In this document: in pieces, positions 1-8,960 of the stretch
Layout: each line of letters opens with the position of its first letter
Numbering within the stretch: position 1 is the first letter of the stretch
Assembly: GCA_949775045.1 (NCBI GenBank)
Contig: OX459098.1
Coordinates: 822,001-886,000, forward strand
Direction of reading: 5' to 3'
Length of the DNA stretch: 64,000 nucleotides
DNA from: Metridium senile
Taxonomy: Eukaryota > Cnidaria > Anthozoa > Actiniaria > Metridiidae
The notes under the pieces: model-generated
Told to the model about the DNA's origin: nothing
What the model saw: only the letters and a program-made list of their open reading frames with translations
The model's database searches: none
Translations under genes and position numbers: made by a program

Positions 1-12
1 AACTATCAGTTA

Positions 13-300
13 TTGTCTCATTCATTCATTCATCTATCCATCCATTCATTCATTCATTCATTCATTCATCTATCCATCCATTCATTCATTCATTCATTCA
101 TTCATTCATTCATCTATCCATCCATCTGTCCATCCATCTATTCTTCCTTCCATTCATTTCTTTATTCATCTATTCATCTATGCAATCGTCCATTCATTCA
201 TGTTTTTTTCACTAATTCATCTACATCATACGAGAACCACTCTAGTAGTATTGTCTCTCTATCTCTCAATCCGTCCGTCCATCCGTCCGTCTACTTACAT
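13..300. repeat. (ATTC/ATCC)n tetranucleotide microsatellite
   Basis: Degenerate CATT/CATC tetranucleotide tract lying just downstream (minus sense) of L2HGDH exon 5, so inside an L2HGDH intron. The open frames through it are simple-sequence translations rich in Ile-His-Ser-Phe and are not genes. Confidence 0.9.
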
Positions 301-3095
301 GATAACTAGTGTAAACATCTCCTCCAGCTTTCTTAAAGTTTTCTCCATATGAGTTACTAACTTGTGCCCAGTCCACTATACCAGTATTGGGAGAGACAAT
401 AGCAAACATGCCCTGAAAACAAAAAACATACCGAAAAAACTTCATCAAAACTTCTCAGTGAATGAAATGAATGATTGAATGAATAGATAGGGAGGGAGGG
501 AGGAAGGGAAGGAGGGAAGGAAGGAAGGAGAGAGTGAGAGAAGATAGCTTTACCTCACAGTTTGGTTCAATCTCTTTGATGCCTTTCCTATCAACCATTG
601 TTAAATCCCTAACACCGTTCATCTTGCCTCTTTCAAACAGATTGTTTAATAATGGAATCTCTTTGTCCTCTACAGCAACTATCAACTAAACAAATCAATA
701 GAACATTATGGTGTCATATACTACCATGACCAGAATGCTTTGCCAACTTTCTTTTGTGTTATAATTGGTGCCAATTATTATTTGTTCATCTATTTACAAG
801 AGGAATTTAAAATGTGAATGATAAAGGAAAGTTGTGAAGCATTCTGGTACTGGTAGTGAAATGATGCTCTAATGCAAATGGCCTATAATGCTCTAATGCA
901 AATGGTGATGTTGGTAATGATGATGATGGTAAGTAGTAGTAATGATGGTGATGGTGATGATGAAGGTGATGATGATGGTGGTGATGATGGTGGTTATGGT
1001 TATGGTGATGGTAATGATGATGGTGGTGATGATGGTGGTTTGGTGATGGTGATGATGATGGTGGTGATGATGGTGGTTATGGTGATGGTGATGATGAAGG
1101 TGGTGATGATGGTGGTGATGGTGATGGTGATGATGATGGTGATGGTGATGGTTATGGTGATGATGATAATGATGATGATGTTGATAATGATGATGGTGAT
1201 GATGATGGTGGTTATGATGATGATGATAATGATGATGATAATGATGATGGTGGATATGATGATGATGATAATGATGATGATGGTGGTTATGATGATAATG
1301 ATGATGATGATGATGATGATGGTGGTTATGATGATGATGATAATGATGATGATAATGATGATGGTGGATATGATGATGATGATAATGATGATGATGGTGG
1401 TTATGATGATAATGATGATGATGATGATGATGATGGTGGATATGATGATGATGATAATGATGATGGTTATGGTGGTCATGATGATGATGGTGGTTATGGT
1501 GATAATGATGGTGATTATGGTGATAAAAAGATGATGATAGCAATGATATATGATGATAATTACTAGTACTATTTACCTTGCCACATTTCTTGTATGGTAT
1601 ATTATTTTCATCACAGTACTTGTAAGTCAAGTCCAATCCTTCGACGCACAGTTTTGCTTTTAGTGTTCCTGGCTTGTAGTATATCCCACAATGCACCACT
1701 CCACTGTTATGACCAGTCTGATGAGTTGCTATAGCAATCATAAAACAAGAAGTGAATGATATACATTTTGTTTCAGAACAATACAACAATTAAGAGTTCT
1801 ATCAAATATGATAGAAAAATAGTACTTTTATGAAATAGGATATTCAGTTTGAGCTCTACATGCTTGGCAGAGTTTTCCTTATTTTCCTCTCTAGAAGGGA
1901 AGGAAAAGAACCCTTGGCACAGAGCTGCTCAAGCTCGTCAAGAATTTTGGGGAATAAATTAACATGTATCAACTTCAACTTCAAACTGTTCCTAAAGATT
2001 TCCACTTACATAGCTGTTTCTCTTTTTCTAAAACACAAAACTTCAAGTTAGGATAGAGTGTTATCAGCTTCCGTGCTGTTGCAAGTCCAATTATACCACC
2101 ACCAACAATAGCAATGTCATATGTTTGATTAGTGCTTATTGACCTGTGAAAGGAATAAATATTTTATAACATTGATGATATTGGACTCTCGTCCGACTCC
2201 CTCTTCAGGAATTAAATGGATGAGATGAGATGATAATTTGAGATTTAGTACAGTTGTCAACAGATTTATACCTTTAGTTATTGCATGTTCTTGATAGAAT
2301 TATATTATCACAATCGTCATCATCATTATCAACAGCTGATCACCATCATTATCATCACCACATCAAAGTTCATTATCATTATTCGTCATCCTTATCATCA
2401 CCATCATCTTCATCATTAGTCATTATCATCATCATTATTATTATCATTATAATCATCATCATCATCACCAATGAAAAATGTAAATTGATATTGGTGGTTT
2501 AAAAGTTTATAAATATCATTAGTATATTATCATCATCATAATCATCATTATTATTGTCACCATCATCAACATCGTTATATCACCACAATCACCATTATCG
2601 TCAACATTCAATATATGGTCTCGTGACTCGATCATCACGTCTGGTATATATATATAGTTGCCCATTGATCACCACAGCAAAGTCGATTTAAAACACTCAC
2701 ACAATTCCTCATTCTACCATTTTCAAATAAAAAGATGGCTTATCAGTTTTAGTCTACAGAGGATACACAGCCCTATAGCTCTGAGTTGTTGCAATATAAA
2801 ATGTGAGTTCTGGGAAACAAAACGGAAATGAAAATATTCATTTTCGAAGAGCTACAAAGATCCTAAAATACTTGACACGCATAGTACATTATTTAGACGT
2901 TTTGCACTTAGTTTCTAGTATAAGTAAAATCTGTTTCAAAGCATGATAAGGCTAATAAAATAGAAAGTCGTTCCCACAAAGTTTGATGTCTTACCTCGAG
3001 AGCTTGTCTACTTTCAAACCAGGATTCAAATGGCTTAGAAACCCATTTAAGCTTGCAGTTGTAGCTCGAGTAACGAAACGACTTCTAGTTAACAT
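299..3095 (-). CDS. L2HGDH: L-2-hydroxyglutarate dehydrogenase, mitochondrial (N-terminal half, 3' end outside window)
   Basis: FAD-dependent mitochondrial enzyme that oxidises L-2-hydroxyglutarate to 2-oxoglutarate. Five exons read on the minus strand: 2995-3095, 2010-2143, 1577-1728, 554-685 and 299-412; phases join cleanly. Exon 1 begins with ATG at 3095 and encodes an Arg/Ser/Thr-rich leader ([13 protein letters not shown]) that looks like a mitochondrial presequence. Exon 2 carries the FAD-binding Rossmann motif [15 protein letters not shown]. Exon 3 has the family signature [18 protein letters not shown] and then KAKLC. Exon 4 has [19 protein letters not shown] and exon 5 [12 protein letters not shown]. 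These match the animal family in order and spacing; the catalytic C-terminal half lies left of the window. The intron between exons 3 and 4 holds a long ATG/GAT microsatellite. Family assignment is secure; the exon edges are hand-derived. Confidence 0.93.
872..1545. repeat. (GATGGT/GATGAT)n trinucleotide array
   Basis: About 670 bp of GAT/GGT triplets in the intron between L2HGDH exons 3 and 4. It contains higher-order units (a block around 1200-1320 recurs at 1320-1440). All six frames stay open simply because the period is three; no coding signal. Confidence 0.95.
2310..2625. repeat. (ATC/ATT)n degenerate microsatellite
   Basis: CATCAT/CATTAT tract in the first intron of L2HGDH, interrupted by short unique stretches. 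Confidence 0.85.
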
Positions 3096-3467
3096 GTTAG
3101 GGATGTTTGAACCACTATTCGTAGGGATTGGAGGAAATCAAGTTCAACTTTAGGTACATAGTTGACCTTCCAACTTCGAAGCTACAGTATATTGGCGACA
3201 GGCGTTCTTCGCGTTCTCGCGCGGTACTGGGATAATAAAATCTGCATACTCATTCATCATTCAGAGTTGTATGAAATTCTTTGAGCAAAAAAAAATGAAA
3301 ATCAGCTAAATTCAATTGCCAAGTTTAGACTTTAGTTAAAATAAAAACTATAAATATTTTGACTTGACGCCAAATTTTGACCAAAATTGGCCAATCAACT
3401 CACAGTATTGCCAGGAAAATTTGCATACCTATGCTAGTTTCAGTAGTTTCTTTGAAATGATGGTGTC

Positions 3468-3768
3468 CTTGGGGGGAGGGGGGGGGGACTCCCTTATAAG
3501 GTGGGGCAGGGGTTTTCATCGGAAATTTTGAGATGATGGGTGTGGCAGTGAAGAAATTTCACCCCTAGGAGGGACCAAAAGAAATTTCACCCCTAAGAGG
3601 GACCAAAAAGGCATTCTTGTTGATCTTATGCCCTAAAAGGACCACAAAACTCAGCTGGTGGGCATTCTCGTCATTATCATGCTAAGTGGTACCAAAACAC
3701 TGATTTTAAACCATAAAAGGGACGACGAGGACCCCCCACCCCCCTTTTATAAGGGAGTCCCCCCCCGG
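3468..3768. mobile_element. MITE with GGGGGGACTCCCTTATAA termini (family A)
   Basis: The left end (about 3475-3500) and right end (about 3735-3766) are inverted copies of each other: a G-run followed by ACTCCCTTATAA, mirrored as TTATAAGGGAGT and a C-run. The interior contains a short tandem duplication (AAATTTCACCCCTA plus GAGGGACC, twice). There is no coding capacity. Related copies are at 37857-38109 and, partially, at 34690-34760. Confidence 0.8.
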
Positions 3769-4480
3769 ATGGTGGCCTGTTTCCCCCTCTCTCCATCAAT
3801 GCTGTTTTACAGGTATTTAAAGCTACTGAAGCCTACACATGGAAATAAGTCCTTTATTGAATAGCAGAGATTATGAAATGTTTACATCAATTTTATGGTT
3901 ATATATAAAATAGCTGTAACTACAGTTATATGGAAATGTTTTCAAACAATGGATTCATGCCACAATCCTCGCAAACAAAAACAAGTACTTATTGACCTGA
4001 AAGCTAACTTGAATTCATTATTCAAAATCATTTGCATATATAGCTGTAATAAAATTTACTCCCTTTTCCAAAAAGATTTTTCTTGGTTTTGTTGCATATT
4101 GCAAATCACAAAATAGGTTGTGTAAATCCAAAGAAAAAAGTGTCAAGCGTAATACAAACAGAGGCCTTTTTTCAAACAACCTTGCTCTTCAAAGACATGT
4201 AATTTTATTAGGCATACAATATTTTTCAGCTGTGTAATATGCAATATGAAACAAAAGCCCAAAACCTCTGTTTGAAAATGATTTAGAAATAACATTTTGT
4301 GCATAATTAAATAAAAAAACTTAGAACAAATCTTGAATGCTTAGCGATTAAGCTGCCAACTAGCAGAGGAGTTAGTTGGGCATATAAGACTCTTTTCTGA
4401 GTCACTTTTTGATTATCACATATTATTAGTAGAGAGTTTGCACCAAACCCATGAGATACATTGTCATCAGCATCATCAGC
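3769..4480. other. intergenic, no gene seen
   Basis: AT-rich spacer between the L2HGDH promoter side and the 3' end of SelW. TTTTATTA at 4203-4210 gives AATAAA on the minus strand and could be the SelW polyadenylation signal if its 3'UTR is long. No conserved reading frame. Confidence 0.5.
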
Positions 4481-4484
4481 ATCA

Positions 4485-4700
4485 CTATTATAGTTCATCA
4501 CCGCTACCATAATCATCATCATCATCGCTACCACCACCACCATCACCACTAATGCCAGCATCTCCATCATCACCACTACCACCACCACCATCACCACCAC
4601 CATCATCATCATCATCACCATCATCATCACCACCACTACCACTACCACCACCATCTTCATCATCGTCACCACCACCACCATCATCATCATGGGTTTGGTG
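4485..4700. repeat. (CAT/CAC)n trinucleotide array
   Basis: Mixed CATCAC/CACCAC triplets about 90 bp downstream (minus sense) of the SelW SECIS candidate. Open frames across it are simple-sequence artefacts. Confidence 0.9.
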
Positions 4701-4784
4701 CATCCATACCTAGTGCAGTGCATAATATAACAATAAAAAATAAGTCTGTCAGCAAGTACAGAAAGTCTTCGTCAGGTGACATGA

Positions 4785-4845
4785 CAGATCATCAAGATTT
4801 AGCTGCACTGTTCGTGTTTATGCCAAGTCTATCATAGTTTCACAT
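4785..4845 (-). promoter_or_regulatory. candidate SECIS element (selenocysteine insertion) in SelW 3'UTR
   Basis: On the minus strand, 391 nt past the SelW stop, a 5' ATGA (4835-4832) and a 3' TGAT (4794-4791) are separated by 37 nt, suiting the non-canonical SECIS quartet. After ATGA the strands AGACTTGGC and GCAGCTAAATCT pair in about 8 of 9 positions (one C/A mismatch). An ATAAA follows on the 5' side, 11-12 nt after the quartet, where SECIS elements carry the conserved AA. Beyond it CAC can pair with GTG around GAACA, giving the extra mini-helix of a form 2 SECIS. Helix I below the quartet is weak by eye. SECISearch or Infernal folding would be decisive. Confidence 0.55.
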
Positions 4846-5225
4846 CAACTCACTCAGGCCCCTCCAACAAGCTATGAAAAGAAAAAGGAAAACATAAATA
4901 TTTGAGTAAAGGCTCTAAACCAGTGAGATAAAATGTAATCTGTGACAATCGAGATTGACATAAATGAACTCTGGAGTGATTACTAATTTAGACATGCTCT
5001 TTCTTGTAAGGGAAATATATTATTGAAATATTTTTTTGTTCATGCATGTGTTTCATGTTGCTCGTTCCCAGTCCCTTGCTCTTTTTACATAGTGTATTAA
5101 GGCTGAAGTTGATTGACAAGAACTCTGCCCAGTCATGTGACTGATATCACTTTGTTGGCTTTAATGGTAACTCACTGAGTCTGGAGCTTTCCTACCTGAA
5201 CAGACATTCACCCATCCCTGATCTC

Positions 5226-8200
5226 TCACAGGGCTTTTTTAATGGCCTCCTTGATCTTCTTCAGTTTTGTAGGGTTTACATAACCATCGCCATTCTAAAA
5301 AATAAACAAATAATAACATTAGCTATGAAATTCTTATGACGGTAACTAACATTAAAAATAATTGGAGTAAAAAAATATGATAACTAGAGGTTAAACTAGT
5401 GTAGACTGTATATTCAGTGTTTCTAAGGAAACAATTGGAATACAAATGTGCGATAACTAGCGGTTAAACTAGTGTGAACTGTGTCATTGTTTCTAAAGAA
5501 ACAATCGGAGTAAATATGTATGATAACTAGCGGTTAAACTTGTGTGGACTGCATCAGTGTTTCTAAGGAAATAATTGGAGTAAAAATGTATGACAACTAG
5601 CGGTTCAACTAGTGTGGACTGCATCCATTCGGTGTTTGTAAGGAAACAATTGGAGTAAAAATGTAAGACAACTAGCGGTTCAACTAGTGTGGACTGCATT
5701 AGTGTTTCTAAGGAAACTATTGGAGTAAAAATGTACGATAACTAGCGGTTCAACTAGTGTGGACTGCATCAGTGTTTTTAAGGAAACAATTGGAGTAAAA
5801 ATGTACGATAACTAGCGGTTAAACTAGTGTGGACTTCATTGATGTTTCTTCATCTTACCTTCTTGGAGTGAACAAGTGTGCCATTGACTTCCACCTCAAA
5901 CCATCCAGTGATTCCAGGAGTAGATTCTTTTGACTAGAAATCAATATAGAATGGTGTAAGTAATGATGGTGAATTGTGATCATCTGGGTGTGTGTAGTCT
6001 TGAAAAAGACTGTTGTTGGCAGTGTCTGATGTTTGAATGGTTTGGACCCAGGTGTAAGTGATGATGATCACCTGTGATCATATGGGTGTGTGTTGTCTTA
6101 AGAAAGAATGTTGTTTTTAGTGTCTGATGTTTGAATGGTTTGGACCCAGGTGTAAGTGATCTGATGATGGTCAACTGTGATCATTTGGGTGTGTGTAGTC
6201 TTGAGAAAGACTGTTGTTGTTATTGACTGATGTTTGAATGGTTTCAACCCTGGTGTAAGTGATGATGGTGAATTGTGATCATCTGGGTGTGTGTGCTGCC
6301 TTGAGAAAGCTATACTAACCATTTCGATACTATCACCAAATTCCTCTACAAGTTCCTCTTTAAGGTACTCGTACTGAAAACAAGAGAGAATGGTTGCATT
6401 ATATTAAATTCCTGCCGAAATGGAGGAAATAGACCTCTTTACCTTCCTTGTTTGTTGTCCCATTTCAGATCATGTAATGCTACCCTTGGGAATTGTTTCT
6501 TTCGCATGTAAATGATATAACACGTTCATCATAAAACAACAATTCTCAAGGGAATGATACATGCATGGTCTGAAATGGGCAATTTGCATACAGAGGTATA
6601 GAGGTCTATTAGTTAATAGGCTACAGGAAAAGCCAACAGTGCATGGGTTATTATAACTACGCTCTATAGGTCTACTAATAGTGATACATATGAACCCAAC
6701 AACATCAACTACCAACATATGTGGCTCATAGCTCAGTTGGTAGAGTATTGCACCGGCACTGCAAAGGTCATGGGTTCAAATGCTGTTAAAGCCCTGAAAT
6801 ATTTTGAGGCTTATTATTTGTAATTGAAATTACTGTGCTAATTGTCTGGTTCATGTAAGCCCTTTTCTAGGGCCATGAAAACTTTAGCCTGCTACAGGCT
6901 CTCAAAGCAGGAGGAGGTGAAAGAGGGAGGGGAAGGGAAAGAGGGAGGAGAGAGAGAGGGAGGGGAGGAGAAGGAAGGTCCAGTTACATGACCATGAAAA
7001 CAACTGAAATACTCATATCTGGTTTATTTCTATCCAGATGAAAGCACAATGTCTTTTACACCTCCCCCACCCCCTCCTCCCCTAAGAGCATGTAGGTGGG
7101 CTATTACAAGGTCAATCATAATAATGTTACCTTTGATCCGTACCCTCACCCTCCTCTGCAATAAGAAACAATAATAATTATTGTTAGTAAGCTGCAACCA
7201 GGAAAATGCTTCTTTTGGGGTTTGTTTCACACACTACCAGTCCATATACAGAAGTTCTTTTTCACTACATTTAGTATATGACCATCACTCCCCAATGAAG
7301 CTCTTCAGTGAGGTTCACTCCACACACACTACCACTACACTCAGTATTTACAACCATCGCTCCCCATTAGGGCTCTTCTTCTATGAGGTTCACTCCACAC
7401 ACACTACCACTACACTCAGTATTTACAACCATCGCTCCCCATTAGGGCTCTTCTTCTATGAGGTTCACTCCACACACACTACCACTACACTCAGTATTTA
7501 CAACCATCACTCCCCATCAGGGCTCTTCTTCTATGAGGTTCACTCCACACACTACCAGGGGCGGATCCAGAAATTTGACAAGGGGGGTGAACTTTGATAT
7601 CCTTTTGGCGGATAACGGCAGACACAAGAGCGCAAAGATCGTAATGTGCCCGCTTTTCTTTGCTAAAACGGGACTTTACTGCAAAAGAGGGGGGTGAAAA
7701 GTCACCCAGTTCACCCCCCCTCCGTCCGCCCCTGACTACCACTACAATCAGTATTTACAACCATCACTCCCCATTGGAGCTCTTCTGTAAGGTTCACTCC
7801 ACACATTACCACTACACTCAGTATTTACAACCATGGTATAAATTTCCATTGCATGAAGAAAGACTGAATGCCAACATGGCTGCCACTTCATTAATTATCA
7901 TAACATTTTTAAAACTCATATTTTAGTTGATTACTACATCAACATTACAGATTAGAATTACATCAACAAAGGCAAAAAGTTTGAGACAAAAAAATATTCA
8001 ATTCTTGAAAAGTTATGAGAATTTCAAAAGTGTGAAAAACACCACAACAAGGCTAGCAAGGAAACAAATACATTTCCAAAACTACATATTTCTGCTTGCT
8101 CTTTCTGATGGTGGAGCTTATTTTTAAGATAAGGGTTTTATTTTTTAAGTTAATTGGCATTCGGTCAATTAATGTTTCCATATTTGCACACGGTTTCTAT

Positions 8201-8496
8201 ATTAAATTCATAAAATATATTTGAAGATAAAAACTTACGTAGTCAGGCATCAAAAAATGAAACGAGAATTACAATTCTTTAGACAAAGCATCAGCTAAAA
8301 CAATTCCTTATTCAAAGCTTTTGGAATTAAAAACATGTTTGACGAACGTTGGCCGCCCACCAAAGATGCATTGTAAGCAGAATGCTTGCCAATATAAGCT
8401 TAACACGAGGATAAATTCTGTTTTAAAAAACACAGGTATTTTCGACTAAAATTACACAAATACTTACCAGTAGACAACGTGAACTTTGACTGTCAT
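5226..8496 (-). CDS. SELENOW: selenoprotein W with two predicted selenocysteines (UxxU motif)
   Basis: Small thioredoxin-fold (Rdx family) selenoprotein with a redox motif after the first beta strand. Five exons: 8468-8496, 7131-7155, 6320-6373, 5859-5933 and 5226-5294 (29+25+54+75+69 nt = 83 residues plus stop; vertebrate SelW is about 87). Exon 1 gives MTVKVHVVY and ends in TG before GTAAGT. Exon 2 (after TTGCAG) starts AGG, so the junction makes TGA, followed by GGA GGG TGA GGG TAC. The product reads VVY-U-GG-U-GYGSK, aligned with VVY-C-GA-U-GYKSK of the family. Later blocks are equally clear: YEYLKEELVEEFGDSIEM, TPGITGWFEVEVNG, LVHSKK and NGDGYV. All five exons are in phase only with this splicing, and the alternative acceptor 2 nt downstream breaks frame. 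Family call is very safe. That both TGAs are Sec is inference from alignment and the nearby SECIS candidate. Confidence 0.85.
5370..5850 (-). repeat. tandem copies of the ~73 bp 'ACTAGTTTAACCGCTAGTTA' repeat (family B)
   Basis: About seven head-to-tail copies in a SelW intron. Each contains TCTAAGGAAACAATTGGAGT, then AAAAATGTACGATAACTAGC and GGTTAAACTAGTGTGGACTG. The same family is in opposite orientation at 44310-44905 and 63235-63510, and as single or double copies at 26040-26205, 30440-30560, 31755-31800, 34815-34880, 35790-35835 and 42850-42895. It is the commonest repeat of the window. Confidence 0.92.
5975..6312. repeat. three-copy ~115 bp tandem repeat
   Basis: Units contain TGTGATCATCTGGGTGTGTG, TCTTGAGAAAGACTGTTGTT, GTCTGATGTTTGAATGGTTT and GACCCAGGTGTAAGTGATGA. 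They are relatives of the dispersed repeat at 15520-15720, 34525-34700 and 58750-58870. Confidence 0.85.
6718..6850 (+). mobile_element. tRNA-derived SINE
   Basis: GTGGCTCATAGCTCAGTTGG followed by TAGAGTATTGC matches a tRNA 5' half with an intact A box; GGTCATGGGTTCAAATGCTG is a B box. The 3' acceptor strand does not pair as a true tRNA, and the unit continues into a non-tRNA tail (TGTAATTGAAATTACTGT). This indicates a retroposed SINE rather than a functional tRNA. It lies in a SelW intron. Confidence 0.75.
7245..7850. repeat. ~75 bp tandem repeat (family C), interrupted by a MITE
   Basis: Five to six units containing AGGTTCACTCCACACACACT, ACCACTACACTCAGTATTTA and CAACCATCGCTCCCCATTAG, some nearly identical. 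The array is interrupted at 7552-7738 by a GGGGCGGATCC-type MITE. Single units recur at 53555-53635 and, inverted, at 60540-60640. Confidence 0.9.
7552..7738. mobile_element. CAGGGGCGGATCC MITE (family D)
   Basis: Ends are CAGGGGCGGATCCAGAAATT and, inverted, a C-run followed by TCCGTCCGCCCCTG. The inner ends are mirrored as AAGGGGGGTGAA and TTCACCCCCC. It is inserted in the family C tandem repeat between copies of ACTACCA, which look like a target duplication. Relatives are at 55983-56175 and, as one end, at 41770-41872. TIRs of this type are usually hAT-like. Confidence 0.82.
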
Positions 8497-8960
8497 GGTT
8501 GTAGGTTAATTGGCTTCTAAATGAGCTTATTTCTAGCAAATTTAAGAACAATTTCAGAACGCAATTTGCAACCCTCAACTTGAAAGGGAGTCACACACTT
8601 AATTATGGCCAAAAACAACTGTTTATACCAATAGGGGTAGGGTAGGGAGATTTTGCAACTTAACATAAAACTAATAATAAGAACTCGAAATAAAAAAAAT
8701 GCAAAATCACAGCTAAACCTTTTAAAACGAGACTCAATCTTCTACGAAAAAAGCTTTTTTTTTAAATGCAAGGTTATAATACTATTTTTATTCTGAGCAT
8801 TTTAACCCTCCCCTCCCTAGCGTATGATTTTAGGGTAGGAAGTAGGCAAGTACCCGTATGCGTATCCCAAGAAGCAGTGCAAATTTGCGCGCGCTTTTTA
8901 TAATTACAAACTCGTAAAATATCTTTTTTGATCTTCATGCTTTCTTGTCGAATTTACGAC
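8497..8960. promoter_or_regulatory. shared head-to-head promoter region of SelW and the kelch gene
   Basis: 464 bp separate the SelW start codon (8496, minus) from the kelch gene start (8961, plus), so both promoters and 5'UTRs must lie here or just outside. A CG-containing stretch is at 8870-8900 (GCGTATCCC, TTTGCGCGCGC). I could not assign a TATA box or a transcription start. Confidence 0.5.

Noticed and set aside
872..1789. 220-, 298- and 159-codon ORFs (Met/Val-, His/Tyr- and Ile/Thr-rich)
   Set aside because: Simple GAT/GGT triplet array in an L2HGDH intron. Only the right end of the 298-codon frame covers a true exon (1577-1728).
6718..6800. Functional tRNA gene
   Set aside because: A and B boxes are good, but the acceptor stem does not pair and no intact anticodon arm is convincing; sequence continues into a SINE body.
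7131..8496. SelW as a pseudogene with two nonsense mutations
   Set aside because: Both TGAs fall exactly on the two redox positions. All other residues, exon phases and splice sites are intact, and a SECIS candidate follows. Two chance stops at just these codons are unlikely.
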